A stretch of DNA of 64,000 bases from Enterobacter asburiae (GCF_024599655.1 NZ_CP102247.1:682001-746000); one strand, 5' to 3'; numbered from the stretch's first letter, positions 9,441 to 22,266 are shown. The notes: generated by a model not told the origin, from the sequence alone. Numbers and translations are program-made.

Positions 9441-10040
9441 ACCGGACAAACGACATCAATTCTCATATTTGCGACATTAAGCACATTTCACTGTTTTTAA
9501 CCCATCAGTGTCGCTCCTGAATCTGTAGACGATCGCCATCACAAAATTTCACGCTAAAAAACGCACGATTTTCAGTATTGATAATTTGTTATGATTGTTA
9601 CCTTAATGATCCCGAAACTTTTCTCGTTTGATATGCATATATTGAAAACAAATACATTTCTCCCGTGAATATGTGACGTATTCCACTCTTTTCCTCAAGC
9701 CTGAAAATTCACGTCGTAAAAAATTGATAAATTGAAAGAATGTTTCAAACAAATAGCGGTTATTTATTGGCCTTTAATTGCCTGAAATATCGTCTTTATT
9801 GATTTTTTCCGGACGGTAAAATTTATCCGGGTTATCGCCATAAAATAAATTTATTACCGCTATTTTTGTTGATCAATATCAGCGTAGTAGCATATTTATA
9901 CTGTGTTATCTATTTGATATATATCTGTTTTATTGGATTTTTGATGTGTGGGTTAAGGGTTCTGGAAAGCAAATTGTGAGTAACAGCACATACCCCTTCA
10001 AACATTATTGAGTAGAATTCACCCCGTCATAGGGAAATAA
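9441..10040 (+). promoter_or_regulatory. tdc operon control region
   Basis: 600 bp of AT-rich DNA without a credible ORF; there is no counterpart of E. coli tdcR. TGTGAGTAACAGCACA at 9975-9990 is a good CRP site, like the one known upstream of E. coli tdcA. TAGAAT at 10013-10018 fits a -10, placing the CRP centre near -43. Multiple A/T tracts (9540-9950) would suit the IHF and other bending sites known for tdc, but I cannot assign single sites. Confidence 0.75.
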
Positions 10041-10052
10041 GTGCAGAATATT

Positions 10053-10973
10053 ATGAACACTATTATTCTACCGAAAACACAGCACCTCGTGGTATTTCAG
10101 GAAGTCATTAAAAGTGGCTCCATAGGTTCTGCAGCAAGACAGCTGGGCCTGACGCAACCCGCCGTCAGCAAAATCATCAGCGATATTGAGTCCTACTTCG
10201 GCGTGGAAGTGATGGTGCGTAAAAACACCGGCGTAAAACTCACTGCCGCGGGCCAGGTTCTGCTCTCGTACTCTGAGTCGATCACCCGCGAAATGAAAAA
10301 CATGGTGAGTGAGATTAACAGCCTGAGTTTCAGCACCGTTATGGACGTCTCCTTTGGTTACCCGTCGCTGATCGGCTTTACCTTCCTGTCTGAGATGATC
10401 AAAAAATTCAAGGAAGTGTTCCCGAAAGCACGCGTCTCGATGTATGAAGCCCAGCTCTCCTCTTTCCTGCCGGCCATTCGCGATGGTCGTCTGGATTTCG
10501 CTATCGGCACGCTGAGCGATGAAATGCTGCTGCAGGATCTTCACGTCGAACCGCTGTTTGAGTCCGAGTTTGTGCTGGTCGCCAGCAAAACGCGAACGTG
10601 CACCGGCCCGACGACACTGGCATCGCTCACTCACGAGCAGTGGGTGATGCCGCAAACCGATATGGGCTACTACAAAGAACTTCTGACCACCCTGCAAGAC
10701 AACCACATCAGCATCGAAAACATCGTCCAGACCGATTCCGTCGTCACCATTTATAACCTTGTCCTGAATGCCGATTATCTGACGGTGATTCCCCGCGACA
10801 TGATAGCACCGTTCGGTTCTGACCAGTTTATTGTGCTGCCAGTGGAAGATGAATTACCCGTAGCGCGTTATGCCGCCGTGTGGTCAAAAAATTACAGGAT
10901 TAAAAAATCGGCGTCAGTATTAGTTGAGCTGGCAAAACAATATTCGTCGATGAATATCGAAAGACGACGATGA
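10053..10973 (+). CDS. tdcA: LysR-family activator TdcA
   Basis: 306 aa from the ATG at 10053 (MNTIILPKTQHLVVFQEVIK). A LysR helix-turn-helix at about residues 18-60 (GSIGSAARQLGLTQPAVSKI) precedes an effector domain with MYEAQLSSFLPAIRDGRLDF. TdcA activates the anaerobic threonine/serine degradation operon that it heads. A GTG at 10041 has the better-spaced AGGGA (10031-10035) and would add four residues; the ATG matches the E. coli protein start. A CRP site lies upstream. Confidence 0.94.
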   Translation: MNTIILPKTQHLVVFQEVIKSGSIGSAARQLGLTQPAVSKIISDIESYFGVEVMVRKNTGVKLTAAGQVLLSYSESITREMKNMVSEINSLSFSTVMDVSFGYPSLIGFTFLSEMIKKFKEVFPKARVSMYEAQLSSFLPAIRDGRLDFAIGTLSDEMLLQDLHVEPLFESEFVLVASKTRTCTGPTTLASLTHEQWVMPQTDMGYYKELLTTLQDNHISIENIVQTDSVVTIYNLVLNADYLTVIPRDMIAPFGSDQFIVLPVEDELPVARYAAVWSKNYRIKKSASVLVELAKQYSSMNIERRR

Positions 10974-11074
10974 ATAATTAGTATCCATTTTAAAAACACC
11001 CAGAGCGTTAACGTGTTAACGCGCTGATACCCTGACTTTGCCTGAAAAGAATGAATTATTATAACGAGGATATT

Positions 11075-12064
11075 ATGCATATTACCTACGATCTCCCGGT
11101 AACGATTGAAGATATTCAGGACGCCAGAAAACGACTGGCAGGAAAAATATATAAAACCGGTATGCCACGTTCGAATTACCTGAGCGAACGCTGTAAGGGC
11201 GAAATATTCCTGAAGTTTGAGAACATGCAGCGTACCGGCTCGTTTAAGATCCGCGGCGCGTTTAACAAGTTAAGCTCGCTGACCGACGCTGAAAAACGCA
11301 AAGGCGTTGTCGCCTGCTCCGCGGGGAACCACGCGCAGGGGGTGTCCCTCTCCTGCGCCATGCTCGGCATCGACGGTAAAGTGGTGATGCCGATGGGCGC
11401 GCCGAAATCCAAGGTTGCCGCTACCCGCGACTACTCCGCAGAAGTCGTGCTGCACGGTGAAAATTTCAACGACACCATCGCCAAAGTCAGCGAAATCGTC
11501 GAGATGGAAGGGCGTATTTTTATTCCCCCTTACGACGATGCCAAAGTGATCGCCGGGCAGGGCACCATCGGTCTGGAAATTCTCGAAGATTTATACGACG
11601 TGGATAACGTCATTGTGCCTATCGGCGGTGGCGGTTTAATTGCCGGGATTGCGACGGCGATTAAATCCATCAACCCCACCATTAATATTATCGGCGTGCA
11701 GTCAGAGAATGTTCACGGTATGGCTGCGTCTTATCAGGCCGGTGAAATCGTCAACCACCGCGTCTCCGGCACATTAGCGGACGGCTGCGATGTGTCTCGT
11801 CCCGGCACATTAACCTTCGAAATTGTTCGCGAGCTGGTTGATGACATTGTGCTGGTCAGCGAAGACAACATTCGCGACAGCATGATCGCGCTTATTCAGC
11901 GAAATAAAGTGGTGACGGAAGGCGCGGGTGCGCTGGCCTGTGCCGCGTTATTAAGCGGCAAGCTTGACCACTATATTCAGGGTCGTAAAACCGTCTGCAT
12001 TATTTCCGGCGGCAATATCGATCTCTCCCGTGTTTCCCAAATTACCGGCTTCGTTGACGCATAA
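11075..12064 (+). CDS. tdcB: Catabolic threonine dehydratase TdcB
   Basis: 329 aa from the ATG at 11075, preceded by CGAGGA; the length equals E. coli TdcB. It is a PLP enzyme that deaminates threonine to 2-oxobutyrate (and serine to pyruvate) and is AMP-activated in E. coli. The PLP lysine is K58 in [11 protein letters not shown], and the phosphate-binding loop is [10 protein letters not shown]. It has no regulatory ACT domain, as expected for the catabolic enzyme. Second gene of tdcABCDE. Confidence 0.97.
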   Translation: MHITYDLPVTIEDIQDARKRLAGKIYKTGMPRSNYLSERCKGEIFLKFENMQRTGSFKIRGAFNKLSSLTDAEKRKGVVACSAGNHAQGVSLSCAMLGIDGKVVMPMGAPKSKVAATRDYSAEVVLHGENFNDTIAKVSEIVEMEGRIFIPPYDDAKVIAGQGTIGLEILEDLYDVDNVIVPIGGGGLIAGIATAIKSINPTINIIGVQSENVHGMAASYQAGEIVNHRVSGTLADGCDVSRPGTLTFEIVRELVDDIVLVSEDNIRDSMIALIQRNKVVTEGAGALACAALLSGKLDHYIQGRKTVCIISGGNIDLSRVSQITGFVDA

Positions 12065-12070
12065 AGGTGA

Positions 12071-13405
<1,335 letters not shown>

Positions 13406-13432
13406 CCCATTGCTCAGGAAGAGCGGAGTCAC

Positions 13433-14644
13433 ATGATGATTGAGTTTCCGGTTGTACTGGTTATTAACTGCGGATCGTCCTCTGTTAAGTTTTCGGTGCT
13501 CGACGCCAGCAGTTGCGATGCCCTGATGACAGGCATTGCAGATGGGATCAACACCGAGAAGGCCTTTATTTCCGTGAACGGGGGTGAGCCGGCCAGGCTG
13601 GCTCACCAGGACTACGAAGGGGCGCTGGCTGCCATCGCCCTGGAGCTGGAGAAGCGTAACCTGATGAGCAGCGTGGCCCTAATTGGCCACCGCATTGCGC
13701 ACGGCGGCGACCTCTTCAGCGAGTCGACCCTGATCACGGAAGAGGTGATCGAGCAGATCCGCCAGGTCTCCCCGCTGGCGCCACTGCATAACTACGCCAA
13801 CCTGAGCGGCGTGGAAGCCGCAGAGCGCCTGTTCCCGGGCGTGCAGCAGGTGGCGGTATTTGATACCAGCTTCCACCAGACGCTGCCGCCGCAGGCGTAT
13901 CTGTACGGATTGCCGTACCGCTATTTTGAAGCGCTGGGCGTGCGCCGCTACGGCTTCCACGGCACCTCTCACCGCTACGTGGCCGCGCAGGCGCATACGC
14001 TTCTCGGGCTGCCCCCCGATGACAGCGGCCTGGTGATTGCCCATCTGGGCAACGGGGCGTCCATCTGCGCGGTGCGCAACGGCGAAAGCGTCGATACCTC
14101 GATGGGGATGACGCCGCTGGAAGGGCTGGTAATGGGGACGCGCTGCGGCGACGTGGACTTCGGCGCGATGGCGTGGATTGCCCAGCAGACCGGGCAGTCG
14201 TTCGAGGATCTGGAGCGCGTGGTCAATAAAGAGTCCGGGTTGCTGGGGATCTCCGGCATCTCCTCCGATTTACGCGCGCTGGAGAAAGCCTGGCACGAAG
14301 GCAATGAGCGGGCACAGCTGGCAATACACACCTTTGTTCACCGCATTGCGCGACATATCGCCGGGCACGCGGCGTCGCTGCACCGCCTGGATGGGGTGGT
14401 CTTTACCGGCGGCATTGGCGAAAACTCGAAGCTTGTCCGCGCGCTGGTGGCGGAACATCTGAACGTATTCGGCATCCGCCTCGACGACGCCAAAAATGCC
14501 CTGCCGGGCAGCGCGGGTGAGCGCGTGATCTCCACCGAGTCGTCCCGCGTGGCCTGCGCGGTTATCCCTACCAACGAAGAAAAAATGATCGCGCTGGACG
14601 CCCTCCGTCTTGGGAAGGTTACTCCGGCCGCGGCTTACGCCTGA
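13433..14644 (+). CDS. tdcD: Propionate kinase TdcD
   Basis: 403 aa, acetokinase family. Motifs are [17 protein letters not shown] (N-terminal phosphate loop), [32 protein letters not shown] and FTGGIGENS. It transfers phosphate from propionyl-phosphate to ADP, the ATP-yielding last step of threonine fermentation. The start is one of two adjacent ATGs (13433 or 13436). Operon position matches E. coli. Confidence 0.97.
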   Translation: MMIEFPVVLVINCGSSSVKFSVLDASSCDALMTGIADGINTEKAFISVNGGEPARLAHQDYEGALAAIALELEKRNLMSSVALIGHRIAHGGDLFSESTLITEEVIEQIRQVSPLAPLHNYANLSGVEAAERLFPGVQQVAVFDTSFHQTLPPQAYLYGLPYRYFEALGVRRYGFHGTSHRYVAAQAHTLLGLPPDDSGLVIAHLGNGASICAVRNGESVDTSMGMTPLEGLVMGTRCGDVDFGAMAWIAQQTGQSFEDLERVVNKESGLLGISGISSDLRALEKAWHEGNERAQLAIHTFVHRIARHIAGHAASLHRLDGVVFTGGIGENSKLVRALVAEHLNVFGIRLDDAKNALPGSAGERVISTESSRVACAVIPTNEEKMIALDALRLGKVTPAAAYA

Positions 14645-14659
14645 TAAAGCGAGAAACAC

Positions 14660-16954
14660 ATGAAAGTAACGATCGATACGGGCGTCGCGCCCTACAGCGA
14701 CGCATGGGCCGGGTTTCGCGGTGAAGAATGGAAAAACGCCGTCAACGTCCGCGATTTTATTCAGCATAACTACACCCCTTATGAAGGCGATGAAGCTTTC
14801 CTCGCGCAGGCGACGCCAGCAACGACGGCGCTATGGCAGAAGGTAATGGTCGGCATTCGCCAGGAGAACGCCACCCACGCCCCGGTGGATTTTGACACCA
14901 ACATTGCCACCACTATTACGGCCCACGGGCCGGGCTATATCGATCAGGATCTGGAGACGATCGTCGGTCTGCAAACCGATAAGCCGCTCAAGCGCGCGCT
15001 CCATCCGTACGGCGGGATCAACATGATCCGCAGCTCGTTCGAAGCCTATGGCCGGGAGATGGATCCGCAGTTCGAGTACCTGTTTACCGACCTGCGCAAA
15101 ACCCACAACCAGGGCGTGTTTGACGTCTACTCCCCTGAGATGATGCGCTGTCGTAAATCCGGCGTGCTGACCGGTCTGCCGGACGGCTACGGGCGCGGAC
15201 GTATCATCGGCGACTATCGTCGCGTGGCGCTGTACGGGATCGCTTATCTGGTGCGCGAGCGTGAACTCCAGTTTACGGATCTGCAGGGCAGGCTGGAGCG
15301 CGGTGAAGATCTGGAGGCGACGATCCGCCTGCGTGAAGAGCTGGCGGAGCACAGGCGCGCGCTGCTGCAGATCCAGCAGATGGCGGCGAACTATGGCTTT
15401 GATATCTCGCGCCCGGCGATGAACGCCCAGGAAGCGGTGCAGTGGGTCTATTTTGCCTACCTTGCCGCGGTGAAATCCCAGAACGGCGGGGCGATGTCGC
15501 TGGGGCGCACGGCCTCGTTCCTCGATATCTACATTGAACGAGACATGCAGGCAGGAAGGCTGAATGAAGCCCAGGCGCAAGAGCTGATCGACCACTTCAT
15601 CATGAAGATCCGCATGGTGCGCTTCCTGCGCACGCCGGAGTTCGACACGCTCTTCTCCGGCGATCCGATCTGGGCGACGGAAGTGATCGGCGGCATGGGG
15701 CTGGACGGGCGCACGCTGGTGACCAAAAACAGCTTCCGCTATCTGCACACGCTGCACACCATGGGGCCTGCGCCGGAGCCGAACCTGACGATCCTCTGGT
15801 CTGAACAACTGCCGATCGCGTTCAAGAAATACGCCGCGCAGGTGTCGATCGTCACCTCTTCGCTGCAGTATGAGAACGACGATCTGATGCGTGCGGACTT
15901 CAACAGCGACGACTACGCCATTGCCTGCTGCGTCAGCCCGATGGTGATCGGCAAGCAGATGCAGTTCTTTGGCGCGCGCGCCAACCTCGCCAAAACGCTG
16001 CTGTACGCGATCAACGGCGGGGTGGACGAGAAGCTGAAGATCCAGGTCGGCCCGAAAACCGAGCCGCTGCTGGATGACGTGCTGGATTACGACACCGTGA
16101 TGGCGAGCCTCGATCACTTTATGGACTGGCTGGCGGTGCAGTACATCAGCGCCCTGAATCTCATTCACTACATGCATGATAAGTACAGCTACGAAGCCTC
16201 GCTGATGGCGCTGCACGACCGGGACGTCTATCGCACCATGGCCTGCGGCATTGCCGGGCTGTCGGTAGCGGCGGATTCCCTGTCGGCCATTAAATATGCC
16301 ACGGTGAAGCCGGTGCGCGACCATACCGGACTGGCGGTCGATTTCGTGATTGAAGGAGATTATCCGCAGTACGGCAACAACGACGACCGCGTGGACAGCA
16401 TCGCCTGCGACCTGGTGGAGCGCTTTATGAAGAAAATTCAGGCGCTGCCAACCTACCGCAACGCGGTCCCAACCCAGTCGATCCTGACCATCACCTCCAA
16501 CGTGGTTTACGGCCAGAAGACCGGGAACACGCCGGACGGACGCCGCGGCGGCACGCCGTTTGCGCCAGGCGCGAACCCGATGCACGGCCGCGACAGAAAA
16601 GGGGCGGTGGCCTCGTTAACCTCGGTCGCCAAGCTGCCGTTCACCTATGCGAAAGACGGGATCTCCTACACCTTCTCCATCGTGCCGCAGGCGCTGGGCA
16701 AGGACGAGCTGGTGCGCAAAACCAACCTGGTAGGGCTACTGGACGGATACTTCCACCACGAAGCGTCCATTGAGGGCGGGCAGCACCTGAACGTCAACGT
16801 CATGAACCGGGAAATGCTCCTCGATGCCATTGCGCATCCCGAGAATTACCCGAACCTGACGATCCGCGTGTCGGGCTATGCGGTGCGGTTTAACGCCCTG
16901 ACGCGCGAGCAGCAGCAGGATGTGATTTCAAGGACGTTTACGCATTCCATCTGA
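14660..16954 (+). CDS. tdcE: 2-ketobutyrate formate-lyase / pyruvate formate-lyase TdcE
   Basis: 764 aa, glycyl-radical enzyme, same length as E. coli TdcE. The active-site cysteine pair is C423-C424 (AIACCVSPM), and the radical glycine is G739 in RVSGYAVRF near the C-terminus. It converts 2-oxobutyrate and CoA to propionyl-CoA and formate, and pyruvate to acetyl-CoA and formate. It is activated by PflA, encoded elsewhere. It is the last tdc gene here: tdcF and tdcG, which follow in E. coli, are missing. Confidence 0.97.
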   Translation: MKVTIDTGVAPYSDAWAGFRGEEWKNAVNVRDFIQHNYTPYEGDEAFLAQATPATTALWQKVMVGIRQENATHAPVDFDTNIATTITAHGPGYIDQDLETIVGLQTDKPLKRALHPYGGINMIRSSFEAYGREMDPQFEYLFTDLRKTHNQGVFDVYSPEMMRCRKSGVLTGLPDGYGRGRIIGDYRRVALYGIAYLVRERELQFTDLQGRLERGEDLEATIRLREELAEHRRALLQIQQMAANYGFDISRPAMNAQEAVQWVYFAYLAAVKSQNGGAMSLGRTASFLDIYIERDMQAGRLNEAQAQELIDHFIMKIRMVRFLRTPEFDTLFSGDPIWATEVIGGMGLDGRTLVTKNSFRYLHTLHTMGPAPEPNLTILWSEQLPIAFKKYAAQVSIVTSSLQYENDDLMRADFNSDDYAIACCVSPMVIGKQMQFFGARANLAKTLLYAINGGVDEKLKIQVGPKTEPLLDDVLDYDTVMASLDHFMDWLAVQYISALNLIHYMHDKYSYEASLMALHDRDVYRTMACGIAGLSVAADSLSAIKYATVKPVRDHTGLAVDFVIEGDYPQYGNNDDRVDSIACDLVERFMKKIQALPTYRNAVPTQSILTITSNVVYGQKTGNTPDGRRGGTPFAPGANPMHGRDRKGAVASLTSVAKLPFTYAKDGISYTFSIVPQALGKDELVRKTNLVGLLDGYFHHEASIEGGQHLNVNVMNREMLLDAIAHPENYPNLTIRVSGYAVRFNALTREQQQDVISRTFTHSI

Positions 16955-16970
16955 CGCAAATGCCGCCTCA

Positions 16971-16999
16971 TGCCCCCTCAGCGCAGGGGGCATTTTTTT
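16971..16999 (+). terminator. tdc operon terminator
   Basis: TGCCCCCT/CAGCGC/AGGGGGCA followed by TTTTTTT, just after the tdcE stop. A strong intrinsic terminator closing the operon at tdcE. Confidence 0.9.
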
Positions 17000-17106
17000 G
17001 CCCGCTAAACATACAAAATTGTTTATATAATTACTCACACATATTCATCCGCTCTTGAAAAACAATACGCCTGCTTTCCCCTATAACAGCATGTAAGGAC
17101 AGTAAG

Positions 17107-17517
17107 ATGATGAAAATGACCCGTATTGCGCTGGTCGCCGCCTCGCTGGCAGTGTGCAGTTTTACGGCACAGGCCGCGAACGTTGAGGCAGCCCCGTCTC
17201 CCTCGTAGGATCCGCTGGTACAGCACCTGAAGCTCAGCAATGAGCAGGTGAAGAAGATTGAAGATCTGCATAAGCAGCTGGAACAAAATGTCAGCAACAT
17301 TCCGATGACGGGCGTGAAGGACGGCGCGCTGATCGACATGTTCCAGGCGGGCAAATGGGACGAAAGTACGGTGAAAAGCCAGCTTACCGCATTCAGCAAA
17401 ATTGAAGAGCAGACCCGTTATTACCGCGTGAAGTATTACTTCGACGTCAGTCAGGTATTGACGCCGGAGCAGCGCAAGCAGATCAGAACCGATATGGCTA
17501 ACGCGCTGGCTAATTGA
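17107..17517 (+). pseudogene. Spy/CpxP-like periplasmic protein gene interrupted by an amber codon
   Basis: From ATG 17107 the frame gives a clear signal peptide (MKMTRIALVAASLAVCSFTA, then QAANVEA) and reaches a TAG at 17206-17208, codon 34. The same frame resumes with DPLVQHLKLSNEQVKKIEDL and ends with VLTPEQRKQIRTDMANALAN at 17517. The charged helical composition and the LTPEQ sequence match the LTxxQ motif of Spy/CpxP-type periplasmic chaperones. Without the TAG it would encode 136 aa. It is a recent pseudogene, an amber readthrough case, or a sequencing error. It occupies the place of E. coli tdcF-tdcG. Confidence 0.7.
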
Positions 17518-17523
17518 TTTCCT

Positions 17524-17549
17524 GCCCGCGCATGGCGCGGGTATTTATT
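17524..17549 (+). terminator. Terminator after Spy-like gene
   Basis: CCCGCGC/AT/GGCGCGGG followed by TATTTATTTCTT. A short GC stem with a weak T-rich tail. Confidence 0.55.
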
Positions 17550-17778
17550 TCTTGATCGCCGTCACTTTTAGAAAATTTACGCTCAGCGTCCACATACAGC
17601 AGCAAAATTTCCTCTCGAAACAGAATATCCTTATTAATGTTGTGACCTTTTTCTCCCGCGGTCCGGATATGATCTTCCCACACCAATAACACACACCTGC
17701 AATCCTCTGAATCGCAATCGCTGGCGATCGGAAACCTATAAAAACAACTGTTTACCCTACAAAATAAGCGAGTGCCCA

Positions 17779-19110
17779 ATGGATACGGCAACAAACAGCA
17801 GTGTGATTGTGAGTGATTCCGCCGCGGCAAGGCGAGCGGGAATGAGCGAGACCGAGTGGCAAGCGGCAATTAAATTCGACAGCACCGACACGGGCTGGGT
17901 CATCATGAGTATCGGGATGGCTATCGGCGCGGGGATTGTTTTTCTCCCTGTCCAGGTCGGGTTAATGGGCCTGTGGGTATTTTTGCTCTCATCAATCATT
18001 GGCTATCCGGCCATGTATTTATTCCAGCGTCTGTTTATTAATACCCTGGCGGAATCGCCGGAGTGCAAAGACTACCCGAGCGTCATTAGCGGTTATTTAG
18101 GTAAGAACTGGGGGATTTTATTAGGTGCGCTTTATTTCGTGATGCTGGTGATCTGGATGTTTGTCTATTCCACGGCCATAACCAACGACAGCGCATCGTA
18201 TTTGCATACCTTTGGCGTGACCGACCATTTGCTCTCTGAGAATCCGTTTTACGGGTTATTCCTGATCTGTATTCTGGTGGCGATCTCCTCGCGAGGGGAA
18301 AAGCTGCTGTTTAAAGTCTCCAGCCTGATGGTGCTGACCAAACTATTTGTGGTCGCGGCGCTGGGGCTATCGATGATTGGCCTCTGGCATCTGGCCAACG
18401 TGGGCATGCTGCCGCCCGTGGGGCTGCTGGTAAAAAACGCCATCATTACGCTGCCCTTTACCTTAACCTCCATTCTGTTTATTCAGACCTTAAGCCCGAT
18501 GGTGATCTCGTACCGTTCACGGGAAAAATCTGTGGAGGTAGCGCGCCATAAAGCGCTGCGGGCGATGAATATTGCCTTTGGCGTGCTGTTTGTGACGGTC
18601 TTCTTCTACGCCGTCTCCTTTACGCTGGCGATGGGGCACGATGAGGCGGTTAAAGCCTACGAGCAGAATATTTCGGCTCTGGCGATTGCGGCGCAGTTTA
18701 TCAGCGGTGACGGCGCGGGTTGGGTCAAAATCGTCAGCGTGATCCTCAATATTTTTGCCGTGATGACCGCGTTCTTCGGTGTCTACCTCGGCTTTCGCGA
18801 GGCTACGCAGGGTATCGTCATGAACATCCTGCGCCGCAAAATGCCCGCAGAGAAAATCAGTGAAAACGCCGTCCAGCGCGGGATTATGCTGTTCGCCATT
18901 CTGCTGGCCTGGAGCGCCATTGTCTTAAACGCGCCGGTGTTGAGCTTCACCTCCATTTGCAGCCCTATCTTCGGCATGGTGGGCTGCCTGATCCCTGCAT
19001 GGCTGGTCTACAAGGTGCCGGCTCTGCATAAATATAAAGGCGTATCGCTGGTGATAATCGTCATCACCGGACTGCTGCTTTGTGTTTCTCCTTTCCTCGC
19101 ATTCTCCTGA
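17779..19110 (+). CDS. cyuP: Serine/cysteine importer CyuP (YhaO, DlsT)
   Basis: 443 aa, HAAAP-family inner-membrane carrier with about 11 helices; the first, [19 protein letters not shown], carries the same family signature as TdcC. In E. coli this protein (yhaO/dlsT/cyuP) imports L-cysteine or serine and is paired with the cysteine desulfidase CyuA. The same pairing holds here, with cyuA 20 nt downstream. Substrate assignment comes from the E. coli ortholog. Expression in E. coli depends on the regulator CyuR, encoded elsewhere. Confidence 0.93.
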   Translation: MDTATNSSVIVSDSAAARRAGMSETEWQAAIKFDSTDTGWVIMSIGMAIGAGIVFLPVQVGLMGLWVFLLSSIIGYPAMYLFQRLFINTLAESPECKDYPSVISGYLGKNWGILLGALYFVMLVIWMFVYSTAITNDSASYLHTFGVTDHLLSENPFYGLFLICILVAISSRGEKLLFKVSSLMVLTKLFVVAALGLSMIGLWHLANVGMLPPVGLLVKNAIITLPFTLTSILFIQTLSPMVISYRSREKSVEVARHKALRAMNIAFGVLFVTVFFYAVSFTLAMGHDEAVKAYEQNISALAIAAQFISGDGAGWVKIVSVILNIFAVMTAFFGVYLGFREATQGIVMNILRRKMPAEKISENAVQRGIMLFAILLAWSAIVLNAPVLSFTSICSPIFGMVGCLIPAWLVYKVPALHKYKGVSLVIIVITGLLLCVSPFLAFS

Positions 19111-19130
19111 GGGTAATTAAGGTCGTAACG

Positions 19131-20435
19131 ATGTCTGAGCAAACTCATCCTTTATGGAATCAATTTATTCGCGCGGTGCAGGAAGAAGTGAAGCCTGCCC
19201 TTGGGTGCACCGAACCCGTGTCTCTGGCGCTGGCCTGCGCGATGGCCGCAGACCTTCTGCCGGGGGAGGTCACGCAAATAGAGGCGTGGGTATCGCCGAA
19301 CCTGATGAAAAACGGGCTGGGCGTAACGGTGCCGGGCACCGGCATGGTCGGGTTACCCATTGCGGCGGCGCTGGGCGCGATTGGCGGTAACGCCAACGCC
19401 GGACTGGAGGTATTGAAAGATGTCACCGCCGATGCGCTGATACGCGCCAAAGCCCTGCTTGAGGCGGGGCAGGTGCAGGTTAAACTGCAGGCGCCGTGCG
19501 ATGAGATCCTTTACTCGCGCGCCTGTGTTCATGCAGGGGACACCTCGGCAATGGTGACCATCGCCGGCGGGCATACCCGGGTGGTGGAGGTGGTTTGTCA
19601 GGGCGAAACGCGCTTTACGCTTGACGATCGGCAATGTCAGACGAAAGACGATCCGCTGGCGGTACTCTCAACTACCACGCTGTCGCAGATCCTGGAATTT
19701 GTTGAGCAGGTTCCGTTTAAGTTGATTCGCTTCATTCTGGAATCTGGAAAGCTGAACGATGCGCTCTCCCGGGAAGGGCTCAGCGGGAAGTGGGGGCTGC
19801 ACATTGGCGCAACGCTCGATAAGCAGCGCTCGCGCGGATGGATGGCGCAGGATCTGGGTTCAGACATTGTTATTCGCACCAGTGCGGCATCGGACGCCCG
19901 CATGGGCGGCGCGACGCTGCCGGCGATGAGCAATTCGGGTTCCGGCAATCAGGGGATTGCCGCCACCATGCCGGTGGTGGTGGTAGCGGAGCACGTTCAG
20001 GCTGACGACGAACGGCTGGCGCGAGCGCTGATGCTGTCACATCTTTCGGCTATCTATATCCATTTCCAGCTTCCGCGCCTGTCGGCGCTATGTGCCGCAA
20101 CAACGGCGGCGATGGGGGCGTCGGCGGGCATGGCGTGGTTGATGGGCGGCAGTTACCAGACGATTGCAATGGCCATCAGCAGCATGGTCGGGGACGTCAG
20201 CGGGATGATCTGCGACGGCGCTTCTAACAGCTGCGCGATGAAAGTCTCGACCAGCGTGGCAAGTGCCTGGAAAGCGGTGATGATGGCGCTGGATGATTCG
20301 GCCGTGACGGGCAACGAGGGGATAGTGGCGCACGATGTGGAGCAGTCGATCGCAAACCTGTGCGCGCTGGCGTGCCGCTCAATGCAGGAAACGGACCGGC
20401 AGATTATTGAGATTATGGCGAGTAAGGTGTTGTGA
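19131..20435 (+). CDS. cyuA: L-cysteine desulfidase CyuA (YhaM)
   Basis: 434 aa from the ATG at 19131; a longer frame from 19080 overlaps cyuP and is not preferred. UPF0597 family: [20 protein letters not shown] near the N-terminus and [15 protein letters not shown] near the C-terminus hold the conserved cysteines thought to bind an Fe-S cluster. It degrades cysteine to pyruvate, ammonia and sulfide, mainly anaerobically. Co-transcribed with cyuP. Confidence 0.94.
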   Translation: MSEQTHPLWNQFIRAVQEEVKPALGCTEPVSLALACAMAADLLPGEVTQIEAWVSPNLMKNGLGVTVPGTGMVGLPIAAALGAIGGNANAGLEVLKDVTADALIRAKALLEAGQVQVKLQAPCDEILYSRACVHAGDTSAMVTIAGGHTRVVEVVCQGETRFTLDDRQCQTKDDPLAVLSTTTLSQILEFVEQVPFKLIRFILESGKLNDALSREGLSGKWGLHIGATLDKQRSRGWMAQDLGSDIVIRTSAASDARMGGATLPAMSNSGSGNQGIAATMPVVVVAEHVQADDERLARALMLSHLSAIYIHFQLPRLSALCAATTAAMGASAGMAWLMGGSYQTIAMAISSMVGDVSGMICDGASNSCAMKVSTSVASAWKAVMMALDDSAVTGNEGIVAHDVEQSIANLCALACRSMQETDRQIIEIMASKVL

Positions 20436-20451
20436 TTTAATCCAACCCGTT

Positions 20452-20487
20452 ACCCCTCACCCTAACCCTCTCCCACAGGGAGAGGGA
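20452..20487. repeat. CCCTCACCC/CCCTCTCCC palindrome (copy 2)
   Basis: ACCCCTCACCCTAACCCTCT then CCCACAGGGAGAGGG. It lies between convergent cyuA and yhaK, where it can act as a bidirectional terminator. It shares its sequence with copies at 2128, 24363, 33048 and 34586. Confidence 0.75.
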
Positions 20488-20515
20488 ACCGATCGAGCGA
20501 GGGGGCGTGTTTATC

Positions 20516-21217
20516 TTAAACCGGCAAATCAATCAGCAGCGCGCGCAGCGGCGTATCCGCCACCAGGGTGATATTCGCTTCATCACGAATAAACGCCCCG
20601 TCGCCGCAGGTGAGCGCTTCTTTCTCTTCCGTGTGCGTCACTGCATGCACCGTACCGTGAATAGACTGCAAATAGGCGCGCGGACCATGAAGCTGGAAGC
20701 TCGCCTGTTCACCTTTCTTCAGCTCGATATGGTGCAGCCACACCTGCTGACGCAGCTGCAGACTCCCTTTACTGCCGTCCGGCGATGCAATCAGCTGCTG
20801 CTTATCGCCCGTTAAATCTAACTTCTGTACCAGCGGGTTTTCCCGCTCAGGGCAGGCGTCCAGCCACAGCTGCATGCGGGTCAGCGTTTTGTCTTTACTG
20901 AGGTTATGCTCGCTGTAGCTGATGCCCGGCTGCGTGGAAATTAACAACGCTTCGCCAGCCTTTGCCTGGACATGATTGCCCTCGCTGTCGCGGTATTCTG
21001 CCTCGCCTTCCAGGATCAGGTTCAGGATATCGACTTTCGGGTACGTACGCGGCTGGAAAGAGGCGCCCGGGGCGAGCACTTCCTGGTTCAACACGCGCAA
21101 TGAAGCGTAACCGAGGAGTTTAGGGTCAAAGTAGTGTCCAAAGGAAAAGGTGTAGCGGGCCTGCAGCCAACCGAAATCGGCTTGTCCGCACTGTTTAGCT
21201 GTTCTTGTCGTAATCAT
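20516..21217 (-). CDS. yhaK: Pirin-like bicupin YhaK
   Basis: 233 aa, the length of E. coli YhaK. Pirin-family features are FGWLQARYTFSFGHYFDP at the start, then PRTYPKVDILNLILEGEAEY and QPGISYSEHNLS in the first cupin, and a second cupin with HGPRAYLQSIHGTVHA. It is cytosolic. YhaK was described as a redox-sensitive protein and lacks the usual metal site of pirins; its substrate is not known. It is divergent from its likely regulator yhaJ. Confidence 0.93.
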   Translation of the reverse strand: MITTRTAKQCGQADFGWLQARYTFSFGHYFDPKLLGYASLRVLNQEVLAPGASFQPRTYPKVDILNLILEGEAEYRDSEGNHVQAKAGEALLISTQPGISYSEHNLSKDKTLTRMQLWLDACPERENPLVQKLDLTGDKQQLIASPDGSKGSLQLRQQVWLHHIELKKGEQASFQLHGPRAYLQSIHGTVHAVTHTEEKEALTCGDGAFIRDEANITLVADTPLRALLIDLPV

Positions 21218-21321
21218 AAACTTGACCTCTCTTTACACTAAAACAATGGTAAAGGTATGGACGCTGCATTGTTAGCCAGATATTCTGCCCGGTATGTTCA
21301 AATTTCCTGAATGAGAACGAG

Positions 21322-22224
21322 ATGGCTAAAGAGAGAGCATTGACGCTTGAGGCGCTTCGCGTCATGGACGCAATTGACCGGCGCGGCAGTTTTGCGGCGG
21401 CGGCAGATGAGCTGGGGCGCGTTCCGTCTGCGCTAAGCTACACCATGCAGAAGCTGGAGGAAGAGCTGGACGTGGTGCTGTTTGACCGCTCCGGTCATCG
21501 AACAAAATTCACCAACGTGGGGCGAATGCTGTTGGAGCGCGGCCGCGTGCTGCTGGAAGCGGCGGACAAGCTCACCACGGACGCCGAAGCGCTGGCGCGC
21601 GGCTGGGAAACCCATCTGACGCTGGTGACGGAAGCACTGGTGCCGACTGAAGCGCTGTTCCCGCTGGTGGACCGCCTGGCGGCGAAGGCCAATACGCAGC
21701 TGTCAATCATCACCGAGGTGCTGGCAGGCGCGTGGGAACGTCTGGAGACGGGCAGGGCGGATATCGTCATTGCGCCGGACATGCACTTTCGTTCCTCATC
21801 AGAAATCAACTCGCGCAAGCTTTACAGCGTGATGAACGTCTACGTTGCCGCACCCAATCACCCGATTCACCAGGAGCCGGAGCCGCTTTCAGAGGTGACG
21901 CGCGTGAAGTATCGGGGCGTGGCGGTGGCGGATACCGCGCGCGAGCGTCCGGTGCTGACGGTGCAGCTGCTGGATAAGCAGCCTCGTCTGACGGTGACCT
22001 CGCTGGAAGACAAGCGGCAGGCGCTGCTGGCGGGTCTGGGCGTGGCGACCATGCCCTATCCGTTCGTGGAAAAAGACATTGCTGAAGGGCGGCTGCGCGT
22101 TGTCAGCCCGGAATATAGCCACGAGGTGGATATCATTATGGCGTGGCGTCGCGACAGCATGGGCGAAGCCAAATCGTGGTGCCTGCGCGAAATACCTAAA
22201 CTCTTCGCCCACCACAATAAATAA
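21322..22224 (+). CDS. yhaJ: LysR-family regulator YhaJ
   Basis: 300 aa. The N-terminal helix-turn-helix RRGSFAAAADELGRVPSALS (about residues 18-45) precedes a LysR substrate-binding domain. It is nearly identical to E. coli YhaJ through most of its length. In E. coli it activates yhaK and yqjF, responds to aromatic quinol compounds from 2,4-dinitrotoluene breakdown, and affects virulence genes in pathogens. Both yhaK and yqjF are close by here. The 104-bp gap to yhaK must hold both promoters. Confidence 0.94.
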   Translation: MAKERALTLEALRVMDAIDRRGSFAAAADELGRVPSALSYTMQKLEEELDVVLFDRSGHRTKFTNVGRMLLERGRVLLEAADKLTTDAEALARGWETHLTLVTEALVPTEALFPLVDRLAAKANTQLSIITEVLAGAWERLETGRADIVIAPDMHFRSSSEINSRKLYSVMNVYVAAPNHPIHQEPEPLSEVTRVKYRGVAVADTARERPVLTVQLLDKQPRLTVTSLEDKRQALLAGLGVATMPYPFVEKDIAEGRLRVVSPEYSHEVDIIMAWRRDSMGEAKSWCLREIPKLFAHHNK

Positions 22225-22229
22225 ACGAG

Positions 22230-22266
22230 TAGGCCCGGTAAGCGAAGCGCCACCGGGCTTTTTTTA
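22230..22266 (+). terminator. REP element with T tail between yhaJ and yhaH
   Basis: GTAGGCCCGGTAAGCGAAGC then GCCACCGGGC and TTTTTTT. A REP palindrome that doubles as terminator between convergent genes. Confidence 0.8.

Noticed and set aside
14831..16585. 584-codon minus-strand frame inside tdcE
   Set aside because: Low-complexity Arg/His-rich shadow of a GC-rich gene; tdcE has intact Cys-Cys and glycyl-radical motifs.
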